From Bacteroidales bacterium (GTDB lineage: Bacteria; Bacteroidota; Bacteroidia; Bacteroidales; VadinHA17): a DNA stretch of 60,552 nt. A program made the translations under genes and the position numbers. Positions 1 to 8,587 of this stretch are shown here, piece after piece; position 1 is the stretch's first letter; every line of letters starts with the position of its first letter. Below the pieces are notes generated by a model. It was not told the DNA's origin. It saw only the letters and a list, made by a program, of their open reading frames with translations, and made no database searches. The stretch covers positions 1-60,552 of the forward strand of contig JANTHB010000009.1 in NCBI GenBank assembly GCA_024762655.1. Direction: 5' to 3'.

Positions 1-2784
1 AATTCCTTTTTTCTTTTTGAAGAGTACAGTGATGCCCTGCCCTACTATCTGGAGTTACATAAATTATTTCCGGACAACAACAATCTGAACTATCGCATAG
101 GGATCTGCTATCTGAACATCCCGGGTCAGAAAGACAAGTCTATAGGTTTTCTAGAAGAAGCCATCACCGATATCACCCCAAAATACAGGGAGAATTCTTT
201 ACGTGAGACACATGCCCCGATGGATGCATATTTTTACCTGGGAAATGCATACCGGATTAACAATAAGTTGGATAAGGCGCTCGAGATGTATCAATATTTC
301 AAAGATCATCTGAATCCGAAGATTTATGACGTACAACTGGTAGACGATCAGATTAAAGCATGTAATGTTGCCAAGAAACTGGAAAGCACCCCATTGTATT
401 TTTCTGAAAAGAATGTGGGAAAACCGATCAACAGTCGTTTTTCGGATTACAGGCCTGTTATTTCAGGGGATATGAAAACCCTGGTATTCACCCGGAAACT
501 TCCCTTTTACGATGCTGTTTTTTACACGCATCTGGAAAACGGCACCTGGACACCTCCGGTCAACTTGACCCCCCAGCTCGGTGTTGACCAGGATTTTTAT
601 TCTTCTTCCCTTTCCTTTGACGGCAAAACGCTGTATCTCTACAAAAACGACCAGTATGACGGAAACATTTACATAAGCAAGTATAAAGACGGAAGATGGT
701 CACGGGTTATCAGACTAAACGATCACATCAACACCAAATACTGGGAGTCTCATGCCAGCGTGACAAAAGACGGAAAGCTGCTGTATTTTACGAGTAACCG
801 GAAAGGCGGGTACGGCGGACTGGACATCTATGTTTCCCATCTGGACAGTCTGGGGGACTGGGGTCCTGCAGAAAACCTGGGACCCATCATCAACACGAAA
901 TACAATGAGGAAACCCCATTTATCACTGTCGACGGAAAAACATTGTTCTTCAGTTCCTATGGTCATTACAACATGGGGGGGTACGACATCTTTTATTCAA
1001 ATCTTCTTGACAGTGCCGAATGGTCGGTACCCATGAACATGGGATACCCTGTCAACACTACCGATGATGACCTGTTTTATCAACCTGTCGGCAAAGGGTA
1101 TTATGCTTACCTGTCAAAATTCTCAAACCAGGGGATTGGGAACATGGATATTTATAAGGTAGAGATCTTCTCAGCGGATCATCCCCGCCGGTTCCTGATT
1201 CAAGGGACGATTAACACAAAGGACATGCCCTTTAAACCGGACAATAATAAGATATTCGTTAATTTGCTGAGTAAAAACATGATGGACACACTTAAAAGTG
1301 TCAATCCCGATACATCGCTGCATTACAAGCTTGAGACCGTGGCAGGAGATTACAATCTGGCTATCGGCGGAGAAGGAATAAAACCCCAGGTGTCTCCTCT
1401 CTCCCTGCCGATGAGTCTTAACAAAGAAGAGGTTCGCATGCCCCCCGTTTTGATCCAGTTGGAAGATCAAACGGCCACCCTGGATATCCTTAATACCTCA
1501 TTTAGTGTTAATGCCGGAGACACCCTGGATCTTATACTCAGCACGGAGAAAGGGTCCTGGTTGACCATGCGTTTGTATCAGGATTCCGTTCTGGTCGACT
1601 CAACACATTATTATGTAACGAACGACTCACTTACTTTCCCCATTCTGCCACCAGCCGGAAGGAGTACTGTCGTGCTGAACCTGACAGACCGTTACGGGAA
1701 TACCACACAAAAAGAAATTTACCTGAACATACTTGTTCCTGTTTCTCCGGAAGTGGCCAAAAAAGAAGAACAGCCCAAACATGAATTGCCCAAAGTACAT
1801 TTATCACCTGCTCAGCTTCAGAAAATGAATGATTTTCTGGGTATTCTGAAGCATTATGCCACAGGCAGTCTGCTATCCGAAATTCAGAAGATAGATCCTG
1901 AAGCCATGAACTTCAGCAACCAGTTTGAGATTGTCGATTATCTGAAGAGGAAGGCCTCCGTTTCAAGTTATACCCCCGAGGATGTTGATCATTTGCTTTT
2001 ATTGGCAGCAACACGTAACCCGGGAGAACTTGAAGATGTTTATAATAGTCTGGCAGAAAGTGCTTCCGGATCATTAAAAGTCTATCTCCATAATCTGGAC
2101 CTGGACAAACTAAACATACACACTTCCGAACAGCTCATGAAACATCTTCTGGAAGCTGCCGACTCAGGCCTTATAGACAGCTCTGAACTACATCAAATGG
2201 TAGTCTCTATGGCAACAGAAAAAGACAAAGGTCTTAGAGCCATGTATCAACATCTCATAGATCTGTCCAGTGGCAAGATCAAACAAGCCGTAAACCAGGC
2301 CAATCCGGAGAAAAACGAGATATATTCCGCTTGGGAACTGACGAATTTCCTGATTGACAAATCCGATCTGCTGGGTTATTCCACCAGAGACCTGATCTAT
2401 CTGTTTGCCCGGATCGCCTCCAACGGAGATCCTGACGTAAATAACTTCCTTGGAAAACTCATTGAGAAATCCACCGGTCATTTGCATGATCTTTTAACGA
2501 ATATAGATCTGAAATCCAACAAGATTAAAAACATCAAGGACCTTTTGGATTATTTGATTAATCAGTCTAAGGGAAATAATTATACGGAAAATGATTTGCT
2601 GAAGGCACTCACCCGAATCATTATTTCTTCCAATATTGAGGAAGACAAGGTAAGAGAACTCATGACCCAGGGAGATATTCTTACAGGAGGGAAAGCAAAC
2701 CGCCTCTATTGGATCGTACCACTGGTTCTGACAGGGATCGTTACGGGTTACCTGATGGTGAAAAGAAAGAATAAGGGGCAGTAA
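1..2784 (+). CDS. PorE-like TPR/PD40 envelope protein with C-terminal helical repeats and membrane helix (5' end cut by window)
   Basis: The frame is open from base 1, so the true start and signal peptide lie outside the window; 927 residues are visible. Order of parts: TPR-like helices (bases 1-390), a PD40/WD40-like beta-propeller (about 400-1170) with repeated blades of the form DGKTLYFTSNRKGGYGGLDIY-like, a beta-rich region (about 1190-1720), then four tandem helical repeats of 68-69 residues (starting near 1846, 2053, 2260 and 2464), and a final transmembrane helix near 2710-2762 followed by a basic tail. The first two modules match PorE of the type IX secretion system, a periplasmic protein that binds peptidoglycan through OmpA. 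This copy has no OmpA domain and appears to be tied to a membrane instead. It is the first of five tandem paralogues. The role is inferred; the architecture is seen. Confidence 0.85.
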   Translation, partial: NSFFLFEEYSDALPYYLELHKLFPDNNNLNYRIGICYLNIPGQKDKSIGFLEEAITDITPKYRENSLRETHAPMDAYFYLGNAYRINNKLDKALEMYQYFKDHLNPKIYDVQLVDDQIKACNVAKKLESTPLYFSEKNVGKPINSRFSDYRPVISGDMKTLVFTRKLPFYDAVFYTHLENGTWTPPVNLTPQLGVDQDFYSSSLSFDGKTLYLYKNDQYDGNIYISKYKDGRWSRVIRLNDHINTKYWESHASVTKDGKLLYFTSNRKGGYGGLDIYVSHLDSLGDWGPAENLGPIINTKYNEETPFITVDGKTLFFSSYGHYNMGGYDIFYSNLLDSAEWSVPMNMGYPVNTTDDDLFYQPVGKGYYAYLSKFSNQGIGNMDIYKVEIFSADHPRRFLIQGTINTKDMPFKPDNNKIFVNLLSKNMMDTLKSVNPDTSLHYKLETVAGDYNLAIGGEGIKPQVSPLSLPMSLNKEEVRMPPVLIQLEDQTATLDILNTSFSVNAGDTLDLILSTEKGSWLTMRLYQDSVLVDSTHYYVTNDSLTFPILPPAGRSTVVLNLTDRYGNTTQKEIYLNILVPVSPEVAKKEEQPKHELPKVHLSPAQLQKMNDFLGILKHYATGSLLSEIQKIDPEAMNFSNQFEIVDYLKRKASVSSYTPEDVDHLLLLAATRNPGELEDVYNSLAESASGSLKVYLHNLDLDKLNIHTSEQLMKHLLEAADSGLIDSSELHQMVVSMATEKDKGLRAMYQHLIDLSSGKIKQAVNQANPEKNEIYSAWELTNFLIDKSDLLGYSTRDLIYLFARIASNGDPDVNNFLGKLIEKSTGHLHDLLTNIDLKSNKIKNIKDLLDYLINQSKGNNYTENDLLKALTRIIISSNIEEDKVRELMTQGDILTGGKANRLYWIVPLVLTGIVTGYLMVKRKNKGQ

Positions 2785-2852
2785 TAAGAAAGCTCATATT
2801 GGATTTTTCAAAAGATTTTTGATCATTTATATCTTTTTTACGATTTTATTTC

Positions 2853-2860
2853 TAAATTTG
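2853..2860 (+). promoter_or_regulatory. -7 box (TAAATTTG) ahead of the second PorE-like gene
   Basis: TAAATTTG matches the Bacteroidota -7 consensus TAnnTTTG and lies 25 bases before the ATG at 2886. No clear TTG was found at the usual -33 distance, so this is a partial match. Confidence 0.35.
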
Positions 2861-2885
2861 TTAAAATGCAAAAATTTCATATCCA

Positions 2886-4880
2886 ATGAAAAGAGTTATC
2901 ATATTTGCAGTTTTTCTGTTTTCATTGCTTTCAGCATATTCCCAATATTCCAAGGAAGTTAAAAAAGCTTTTCTGGACGGCGAATATTTCCTGGCACTGG
3001 AATCCTATCCGGATGCCCTGGAAGGATACAAAAAGGTGTACAAGGTTGACCCTGAAAATGCCAACATTAACTACCGTATGGGTATTTGTTACCTGAACAT
3101 CCCCGGCCAGAAAGAGAAGGCAATTCCTTACCTGGAAAAAGCAGCCAGAAAAACCTCTGATAATTACAAAGAAGGAAACATAAAAGAAACCAAAGCCCCG
3201 AGGGATGCCCTGTTCTTTCTGGGTACCGCCTACCTGCTTCAATACCGTTTTGACGATGCAAAAGCATTCTTTGAAAAGTATTTAACCTATCTGGAACCTA
3301 CAGACACCCTGAATTATGATTTTGTGAAACAGGAAATCTCTGCCGTAGAGAGGGCCCGCAACTTTATGGCGCATCCCGTGGCTGTCGACCTGGAAAATGT
3401 GGGAAAAAATATTAATAATTCCCGGGCTAATTTTGATCCCGTCGTTTCAGGAGATGAATCAACATTAATATATGTTACCAGCCTTAAGTTCTATGATGCT
3501 GTTTTTTATGCGAAGAAAAAACGTAGAGGCTGGAGTACCCCGAGAAATATTACCCCGGAAATTCAATCCGACGGGGATCTCTATCCTGCAGGTATTTCTT
3601 TTGACGGTAAGACTTTCTTCATGTCAAGAAACGACCGTTTCAACAGTGATATCTGGGTGAGTCAACTGAAAAACGGTCAATGGACCAGGGCAAAGAAGTT
3701 AGGGAAAAATATAAATACCAAATACTGGGAATCCAGTGCCACTCTTTCTCCTGACGGCAAGACCCTCTATTTTACAAGTAATCGTAAAGGCAGTTACGGA
3801 GGGTTGGATATATACATCTCCCATTTTGATGAAACCACCGGAGAATGGGGACCTGCCAGCAACCTGGGCCCTACAATCAATACCGAATTCAATGAAGAAA
3901 CCCCTTTCTTATCAAAAGACGGGAGAACCCTTTATTTCAGCTCCCAGGGACACAACAGCATGGGGGGGTTTGACATCTTCTATTCCCGGATACAGGGGGA
4001 CGGAACCTGGTCCCAACCCAGGAATATCGGGTATCCGATAAACTCAACGGACGATGATCTTTTCTTTGTTCCCATAGTCGCACAGGTATATGGATATTTC
4101 TCTATGTATGATCCAGAGAAAAGCATTGGAAACCAAGATATATTCCGGGTTGAATTTTTCTCTGACCTTAATCCCCGGCCCGTATCTCTCGCAGGGACCG
4201 TTCAACTGAAGAACAAACCTGAAACCTATAACGAGCCTGTTCACATTCTCCTCAGGGATAAAAAAACGGGAAAAGTCGTAAAAGAAACTTCCATCAAGCC
4301 TTCAGGAGCATATAACCTAACCGCCCGTCTTCCAAAAGGCGATTATGAGCTAATCGTACAGTCCGGTGATTATCAGCAAAATACAAAAGAGATAACGATC
4401 CCGCAAAATTATTCTATATCCTCTGTTCGCGAAGACATAACGCTTGAACCGGCACCCGTAGCAAAAGTTGAATACCTGCCGGTCATCTTCTTCAACTTTG
4501 ATAAAGCCCGCCTTTCCGATACGGAAAAGGACAAAGTCAACCAGCTTGTCACAATTATGACCAATCATCCGGATCTGGTTATTAATATTACCGGTTACGC
4601 AGATTCCAAAGGGCCAGCAGGGTACAACCGCAGGTTATCCCTGAGAAGAGCACGTGCTGTAGCCGAGGTACTGAAAAAGGCAGGGATCGCTCCTTCAAGA
4701 TATAATCTGAAAGGCGCCGGAGAAACTCATTTCATTGCGATTAACCATTATCCCGACGGCAGAGACTGTCCGGACGGCCGGGCCCTTAACAGACGTGTTG
4801 AAATAACCGTTGCCGGCACCCCGGTAAATACCATAAAACCTGCACCCATCAATGTGCCGGATCAGTTGAAGATAAAATAA
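2886..4880 (+). CDS. PorE-like TPR/PD40/OmpA envelope protein
   Basis: 664 residues. An N-terminal signal peptide (hydrophobic run ending at SAYSQ) sends it to the periplasm. TPR helices (about 25-160) are followed by a PD40 propeller (about 165-420), a carboxypeptidase-regulatory-like beta domain (about 435-515) and an OmpA C-terminal peptidoglycan-binding domain (about 528-645). The OmpA part shows the TGYADSKG motif with the ligand-binding Asp and the closing NRRVEI arginine. This is the full domain order of PorE from Porphyromonas gingivalis, a type IX secretion component. It sits 100 bases after paralogue 1 and 46 before paralogue 3. Whether it is the orthologue that works in type IX secretion cannot be decided here because there are several copies. 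Confidence 0.85.
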   Translation: MKRVIIFAVFLFSLLSAYSQYSKEVKKAFLDGEYFLALESYPDALEGYKKVYKVDPENANINYRMGICYLNIPGQKEKAIPYLEKAARKTSDNYKEGNIKETKAPRDALFFLGTAYLLQYRFDDAKAFFEKYLTYLEPTDTLNYDFVKQEISAVERARNFMAHPVAVDLENVGKNINNSRANFDPVVSGDESTLIYVTSLKFYDAVFYAKKKRRGWSTPRNITPEIQSDGDLYPAGISFDGKTFFMSRNDRFNSDIWVSQLKNGQWTRAKKLGKNINTKYWESSATLSPDGKTLYFTSNRKGSYGGLDIYISHFDETTGEWGPASNLGPTINTEFNEETPFLSKDGRTLYFSSQGHNSMGGFDIFYSRIQGDGTWSQPRNIGYPINSTDDDLFFVPIVAQVYGYFSMYDPEKSIGNQDIFRVEFFSDLNPRPVSLAGTVQLKNKPETYNEPVHILLRDKKTGKVVKETSIKPSGAYNLTARLPKGDYELIVQSGDYQQNTKEITIPQNYSISSVREDITLEPAPVAKVEYLPVIFFNFDKARLSDTEKDKVNQLVTIMTNHPDLVINITGYADSKGPAGYNRRLSLRRARAVAEVLKKAGIAPSRYNLKGAGETHFIAINHYPDGRDCPDGRALNRRVEITVAGTPVNTIKPAPINVPDQLKIK

Positions 4881-4926
4881 ACGAGATTCTTTTACCCACA
4901 AAGAATCCGGATTTTAATTGCGAGTT

Positions 4927-6915
4927 ATGGTAAAAAAGGGGATCATTTTCCAGGTCTTTTTCAGTTTGTTATTCACGGGAAACCTCCTCCACGCACAGGA
5001 AGCCGTAAAAGATGAAAAGACTTTTTACAATGCCGGTCTCCTGGTTCTTTATCATAAATACGAAGCTGCACTCCCTTTATACCTTACATTGACGGATAAA
5101 TACCCTGATAACAGCAACCTTCAGTATCTGACAGGAACCTGTTATTTACATATCCCCGGACAAAAATCCCGGGCCATTCCCTATCTGGAGAAAGCATCAC
5201 ATAATGTATCCCGCAAATATAAAAAAGATCTGTATCAGGAAACCAAAGCCCCTTTGGAGGCCCTGTTGTTTCTCGGAAGAGCCTACCAGATCAATAACCA
5301 GCTGGATAAAGCATTGTCCGCCTATTCCCGTTACAGGAAGATGTTACGTAATCAACAAAACAAGGATATCGTAAACAGATGGATCAGTAGTTGTGAACTG
5401 GCAAAAAAAATGATGAGCCATCCCGGTGATGCGGATATCATCTATCCCGAGTTATTAAAGGTAGGCCGGGTAGTGTATCACCCGGCCCTGTCAGGCGATG
5501 GAAAAAGGATGGTGTTTATGAGTGATGCCAAATATTACCATGCCATCTATTTTACGGCATTTCAAAACGGAGCATGGACCACACCGGAGAATATCACCAT
5601 GGAAATTGAGTCTGACGGCACCTACCAGGTAGCTTCACTGAATTATGACGGGACCCTTCTCCTGCTCACCGTGCCCAGGAAAGAACAGCGGGATATTTTC
5701 ATCAGCAAGTATATAAATAATTACTGGGAGAAGGCCGTACCCCTTGAAGGGAAGGTCAATTCCCTGCACAATGAGGTTTTTGCGTCCCTGTCTCCTGACG
5801 GTCACAAGCTTTATTTCGTGAGTGATCGCAGCGGTGGCCCGGGAGGGCTGGATATTTTTACAGCCACGTTAACGCCCGAAGAAAAATGGGATCACATCCT
5901 GCCACTGCCGGGACCTGTAAATACCCCTTATAATGAACAGTCGCCGGTGCTCACCTCCAACGGACAACAGTTGTTTTTCAGTTCTGACGGTCATCCCGGC
6001 ATGGGTGGTTACGATATTTTTACGAGTAAACAGAAAAACGGAGTATGGGGGGATCCCGTAAACCTCGGTTATCCTCCCAACACCACAGACGACGATCTTT
6101 TCTTCGCTCCTCTGGACAATGGATTCAAAGGATATGTCACTCGCTGGCTCAACCAGAAAGAAAGAAAGTCTTACATAGCCGCTATCGAGAAATACACTCC
6201 CGGACACCCCAGACCTGTTGTTCTTTCCGGAAAACTTCTCCTTCCCCGCGGCTATGATCAACCGGAAGATATAAAAATAACCATTGAAAGTACGGAAGGG
6301 AAAGAACAGGTATCTGAAAGCATCCGCATTACCAAAGAAGGAGCATTCGAGACGAAACTACCGGCCGGGACTTACCGGATCACTGTTAGCGGGGAAAAAA
6401 TATCCCCCTCTACGCAAGTGATCGATTTGCAAAAGAAAGACCGCGCAAAAAGATTAGAGATACCTGTGGTTATTAACACAACGGCCCCTACAGAAAAAAA
6501 AGAGAGATATGTTATTTCTCCGGTATACTTTGATTTTAACAAATTTACACTTAACTCCTCAGCCCGGTTCAAGTTGGATAAAATGGCTGATATTCTCAAA
6601 GTACTCCCGGATATTCAGGTTTCCATAGAAGGACATACCGATGCTATCGGTCCTTGCTCTTACAATCAAAAACTGTCGTTAAAAAGAAGTCAATTCGTAA
6701 AGGACTATCTGATTTCGAAAGGAATCTCTCCGTCCCGGCTCACGGTTACAGGTTACGGGGAAAGCAAACCGGTAGCCATAAACAGAAACCCGGACGGTAC
6801 GGACAATCCGCAAGGCAGACATTACAACCGGAGGGTGGAGTTTGGCATGCAGGGAAACGGGGCAGATCAGGTCCGGGTTAAGCAAAACATTCCTCCTGAC
6901 CTGCTCATAAAATAG
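4927..6915 (+). CDS. PorE-like TPR/PD40/OmpA envelope protein
   Basis: 662 residues from the ATG at 4927; a TTG three codons upstream is in frame but the ATG gives a clean signal peptide ending at LLHAQ. TPR helices, PD40 propeller, a beta-sandwich resembling a carboxypeptidase regulatory domain (about 415-500) and a C-terminal OmpA domain (about 535-640). The OmpA part has the canonical GHTDAIG motif and NRRVEF, so peptidoglycan binding should be intact. It is a close relative of the gene just upstream; the two are the only OmpA-ended members of the five-gene array. Likely role: a periplasmic scaffold between peptidoglycan and outer-membrane machinery. Confidence 0.85.
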   Translation: MVKKGIIFQVFFSLLFTGNLLHAQEAVKDEKTFYNAGLLVLYHKYEAALPLYLTLTDKYPDNSNLQYLTGTCYLHIPGQKSRAIPYLEKASHNVSRKYKKDLYQETKAPLEALLFLGRAYQINNQLDKALSAYSRYRKMLRNQQNKDIVNRWISSCELAKKMMSHPGDADIIYPELLKVGRVVYHPALSGDGKRMVFMSDAKYYHAIYFTAFQNGAWTTPENITMEIESDGTYQVASLNYDGTLLLLTVPRKEQRDIFISKYINNYWEKAVPLEGKVNSLHNEVFASLSPDGHKLYFVSDRSGGPGGLDIFTATLTPEEKWDHILPLPGPVNTPYNEQSPVLTSNGQQLFFSSDGHPGMGGYDIFTSKQKNGVWGDPVNLGYPPNTTDDDLFFAPLDNGFKGYVTRWLNQKERKSYIAAIEKYTPGHPRPVVLSGKLLLPRGYDQPEDIKITIESTEGKEQVSESIRITKEGAFETKLPAGTYRITVSGEKISPSTQVIDLQKKDRAKRLEIPVVINTTAPTEKKERYVISPVYFDFNKFTLNSSARFKLDKMADILKVLPDIQVSIEGHTDAIGPCSYNQKLSLKRSQFVKDYLISKGISPSRLTVTGYGESKPVAINRNPDGTDNPQGRHYNRRVEFGMQGNGADQVRVKQNIPPDLLIK

Positions 6916-7045
6916 ATAAAAATAAATAGTGATTAACTAAGCTCCGGCTTGTAATCCTATTTTTCTTCAAGAAATATATTTTGTCGGATATTATTAGTAT
7001 TTTTATATTAATTTTTTAAATTTGACTACTCATAATAAACCATCC

Positions 7046-8536
7046 ATGAAATTTCTGTCAGGTTTTCTTATTATACTTTTTACCGGTTTGTTTTCCATCA
7101 CCTATGCCCAACAGAAAACCGATCCGGAAACCCTTTATAAAGACGGAGATTATTTCTTTTTTTCCGAAGATTACCAGGAAGCTTTGTACGACTACTTGAA
7201 ACTTATTGGCACAAAATACGAAAATGCCAATCTGTACTATAAAATCGGATATTGCTACATTAACATCCCCGGCAAGGAGGCCCGGGCGATCCCTTACCTT
7301 GAGAAAGCAGTGCAGGACATCACCCCAAAATACAAAAAAAGATCTCCAAAAGAAACCAGGGCCCCCGAATATGCTTTGTTTTATCTGGGAAAAGCATACC
7401 GCATGAACAACGAGCTGGACAAAGCGCTGGAGGCTTATCAGAAATTTAAATCGCTGCCTGATTTTAGTGACAAATACAACCTCTCTATTGTTGATAATGA
7501 GATCAAAGCCAGTGAAAAGGCCAAGATCATTCAGGACATACCGGTACAGATTGAAGAATATAACCTGGGGCAGCCGATCAATACGGGAACCAATAACTAT
7601 TATCCTGTTTTATCAAGGGATGAGAGCGTGATATTTTACATGACAGAATTAAAATTCTACAATGCCATTTTCATGTCGCATCGTGAAGGGGGGAAATATA
7701 CGGCCCCAATCAACATCACCCCACAGGTAGTATCTGACGGAGATGCTTATCCTACGGATATTTCAGCCGATAAAAAGACCCTGTACCTGATCAAAGGAAA
7801 GGGGAATGAACGGGATATCTACATCAGCAAATGGAAAGAGGGTATGTGGACCCAAATGACCAGGCTCAGTGACGTCGTCAACTCAGGAAGGGCTGAGGCC
7901 CATGCCAGCCTTTCACCTGATAATAAAACGTTGTACTTTTCCAGCAACCGACGGGGCGGATACGGAAAGCTTGACATTTACCGCTCCCGCCTTTCTTCAT
8001 CAGGCGAATGGGGACCTCCCGAAAATATGCAAAACACCATAAACACCCCTTTCAATGAAGATGCTCCGTATCTTACGGATGATCAGAAAAGGCTTTATTT
8101 TGTCTCGGAGGGACATTACAATATGGGGGGATATGATATCTTTTACTCAGAAAAGAAAAACAACGGCTGGGATATCCCTACCAACATCGGATATCCGATC
8201 AACACAACCCGCGATAACGATTACTTTTTCCCGGTCCGGAACGGTCTGGCCGGGTATCTTTCCAGGATATCCGCTGAGGGTTACGGTAAAAAAGATATTT
8301 ACAGAATAGAAATCCTTCCGTCTAAAAAAAATCAAGTCAGGGTATTCGAAGGCAACATAGATATGCACGGTCTGCATGTTGACTGGAACAAAGGGTTTGA
8401 AATCCTTATTAAGGATAAAGGCACAGAAGATGTGGTGATCAGGGTGATCTATGATCCTAAAAACAAAACATTCAGATATTATTCCTATTCCGGAAATTAT
8501 TTGTACGAATTTAAACCAAAAGGGGATTCCAGGTAA
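7046..8536 (+). CDS. PorE-like TPR/PD40 protein lacking a C-terminal anchor
   Basis: 496 residues from the ATG at 7046, chosen because the signal peptide (ending at ITYAQ) starts there; an in-frame TTG lies eight codons upstream. TPR helices (about 20-160) and a PD40 propeller (about 165-420) are followed only by a tail of about 65 residues that looks beta-rich. The OmpA, SPOR or membrane helix seen in the sister genes is missing. The stop is clean and only 51 bases separate it from the next gene, so there is no room for a frameshifted anchor domain. It may act as a soluble periplasmic partner of the anchored paralogues (inference). Confidence 0.8.
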   Translation: MKFLSGFLIILFTGLFSITYAQQKTDPETLYKDGDYFFFSEDYQEALYDYLKLIGTKYENANLYYKIGYCYINIPGKEARAIPYLEKAVQDITPKYKKRSPKETRAPEYALFYLGKAYRMNNELDKALEAYQKFKSLPDFSDKYNLSIVDNEIKASEKAKIIQDIPVQIEEYNLGQPINTGTNNYYPVLSRDESVIFYMTELKFYNAIFMSHREGGKYTAPINITPQVVSDGDAYPTDISADKKTLYLIKGKGNERDIYISKWKEGMWTQMTRLSDVVNSGRAEAHASLSPDNKTLYFSSNRRGGYGKLDIYRSRLSSSGEWGPPENMQNTINTPFNEDAPYLTDDQKRLYFVSEGHYNMGGYDIFYSEKKNNGWDIPTNIGYPINTTRDNDYFFPVRNGLAGYLSRISAEGYGKKDIYRIEILPSKKNQVRVFEGNIDMHGLHVDWNKGFEILIKDKGTEDVVIRVIYDPKNKTFRYYSYSGNYLYEFKPKGDSR

Positions 8537-8587
8537 GATAAGGCAGGGGACTTTATGTTTTTATCATCCGGTTAAAGTATAAAGATT

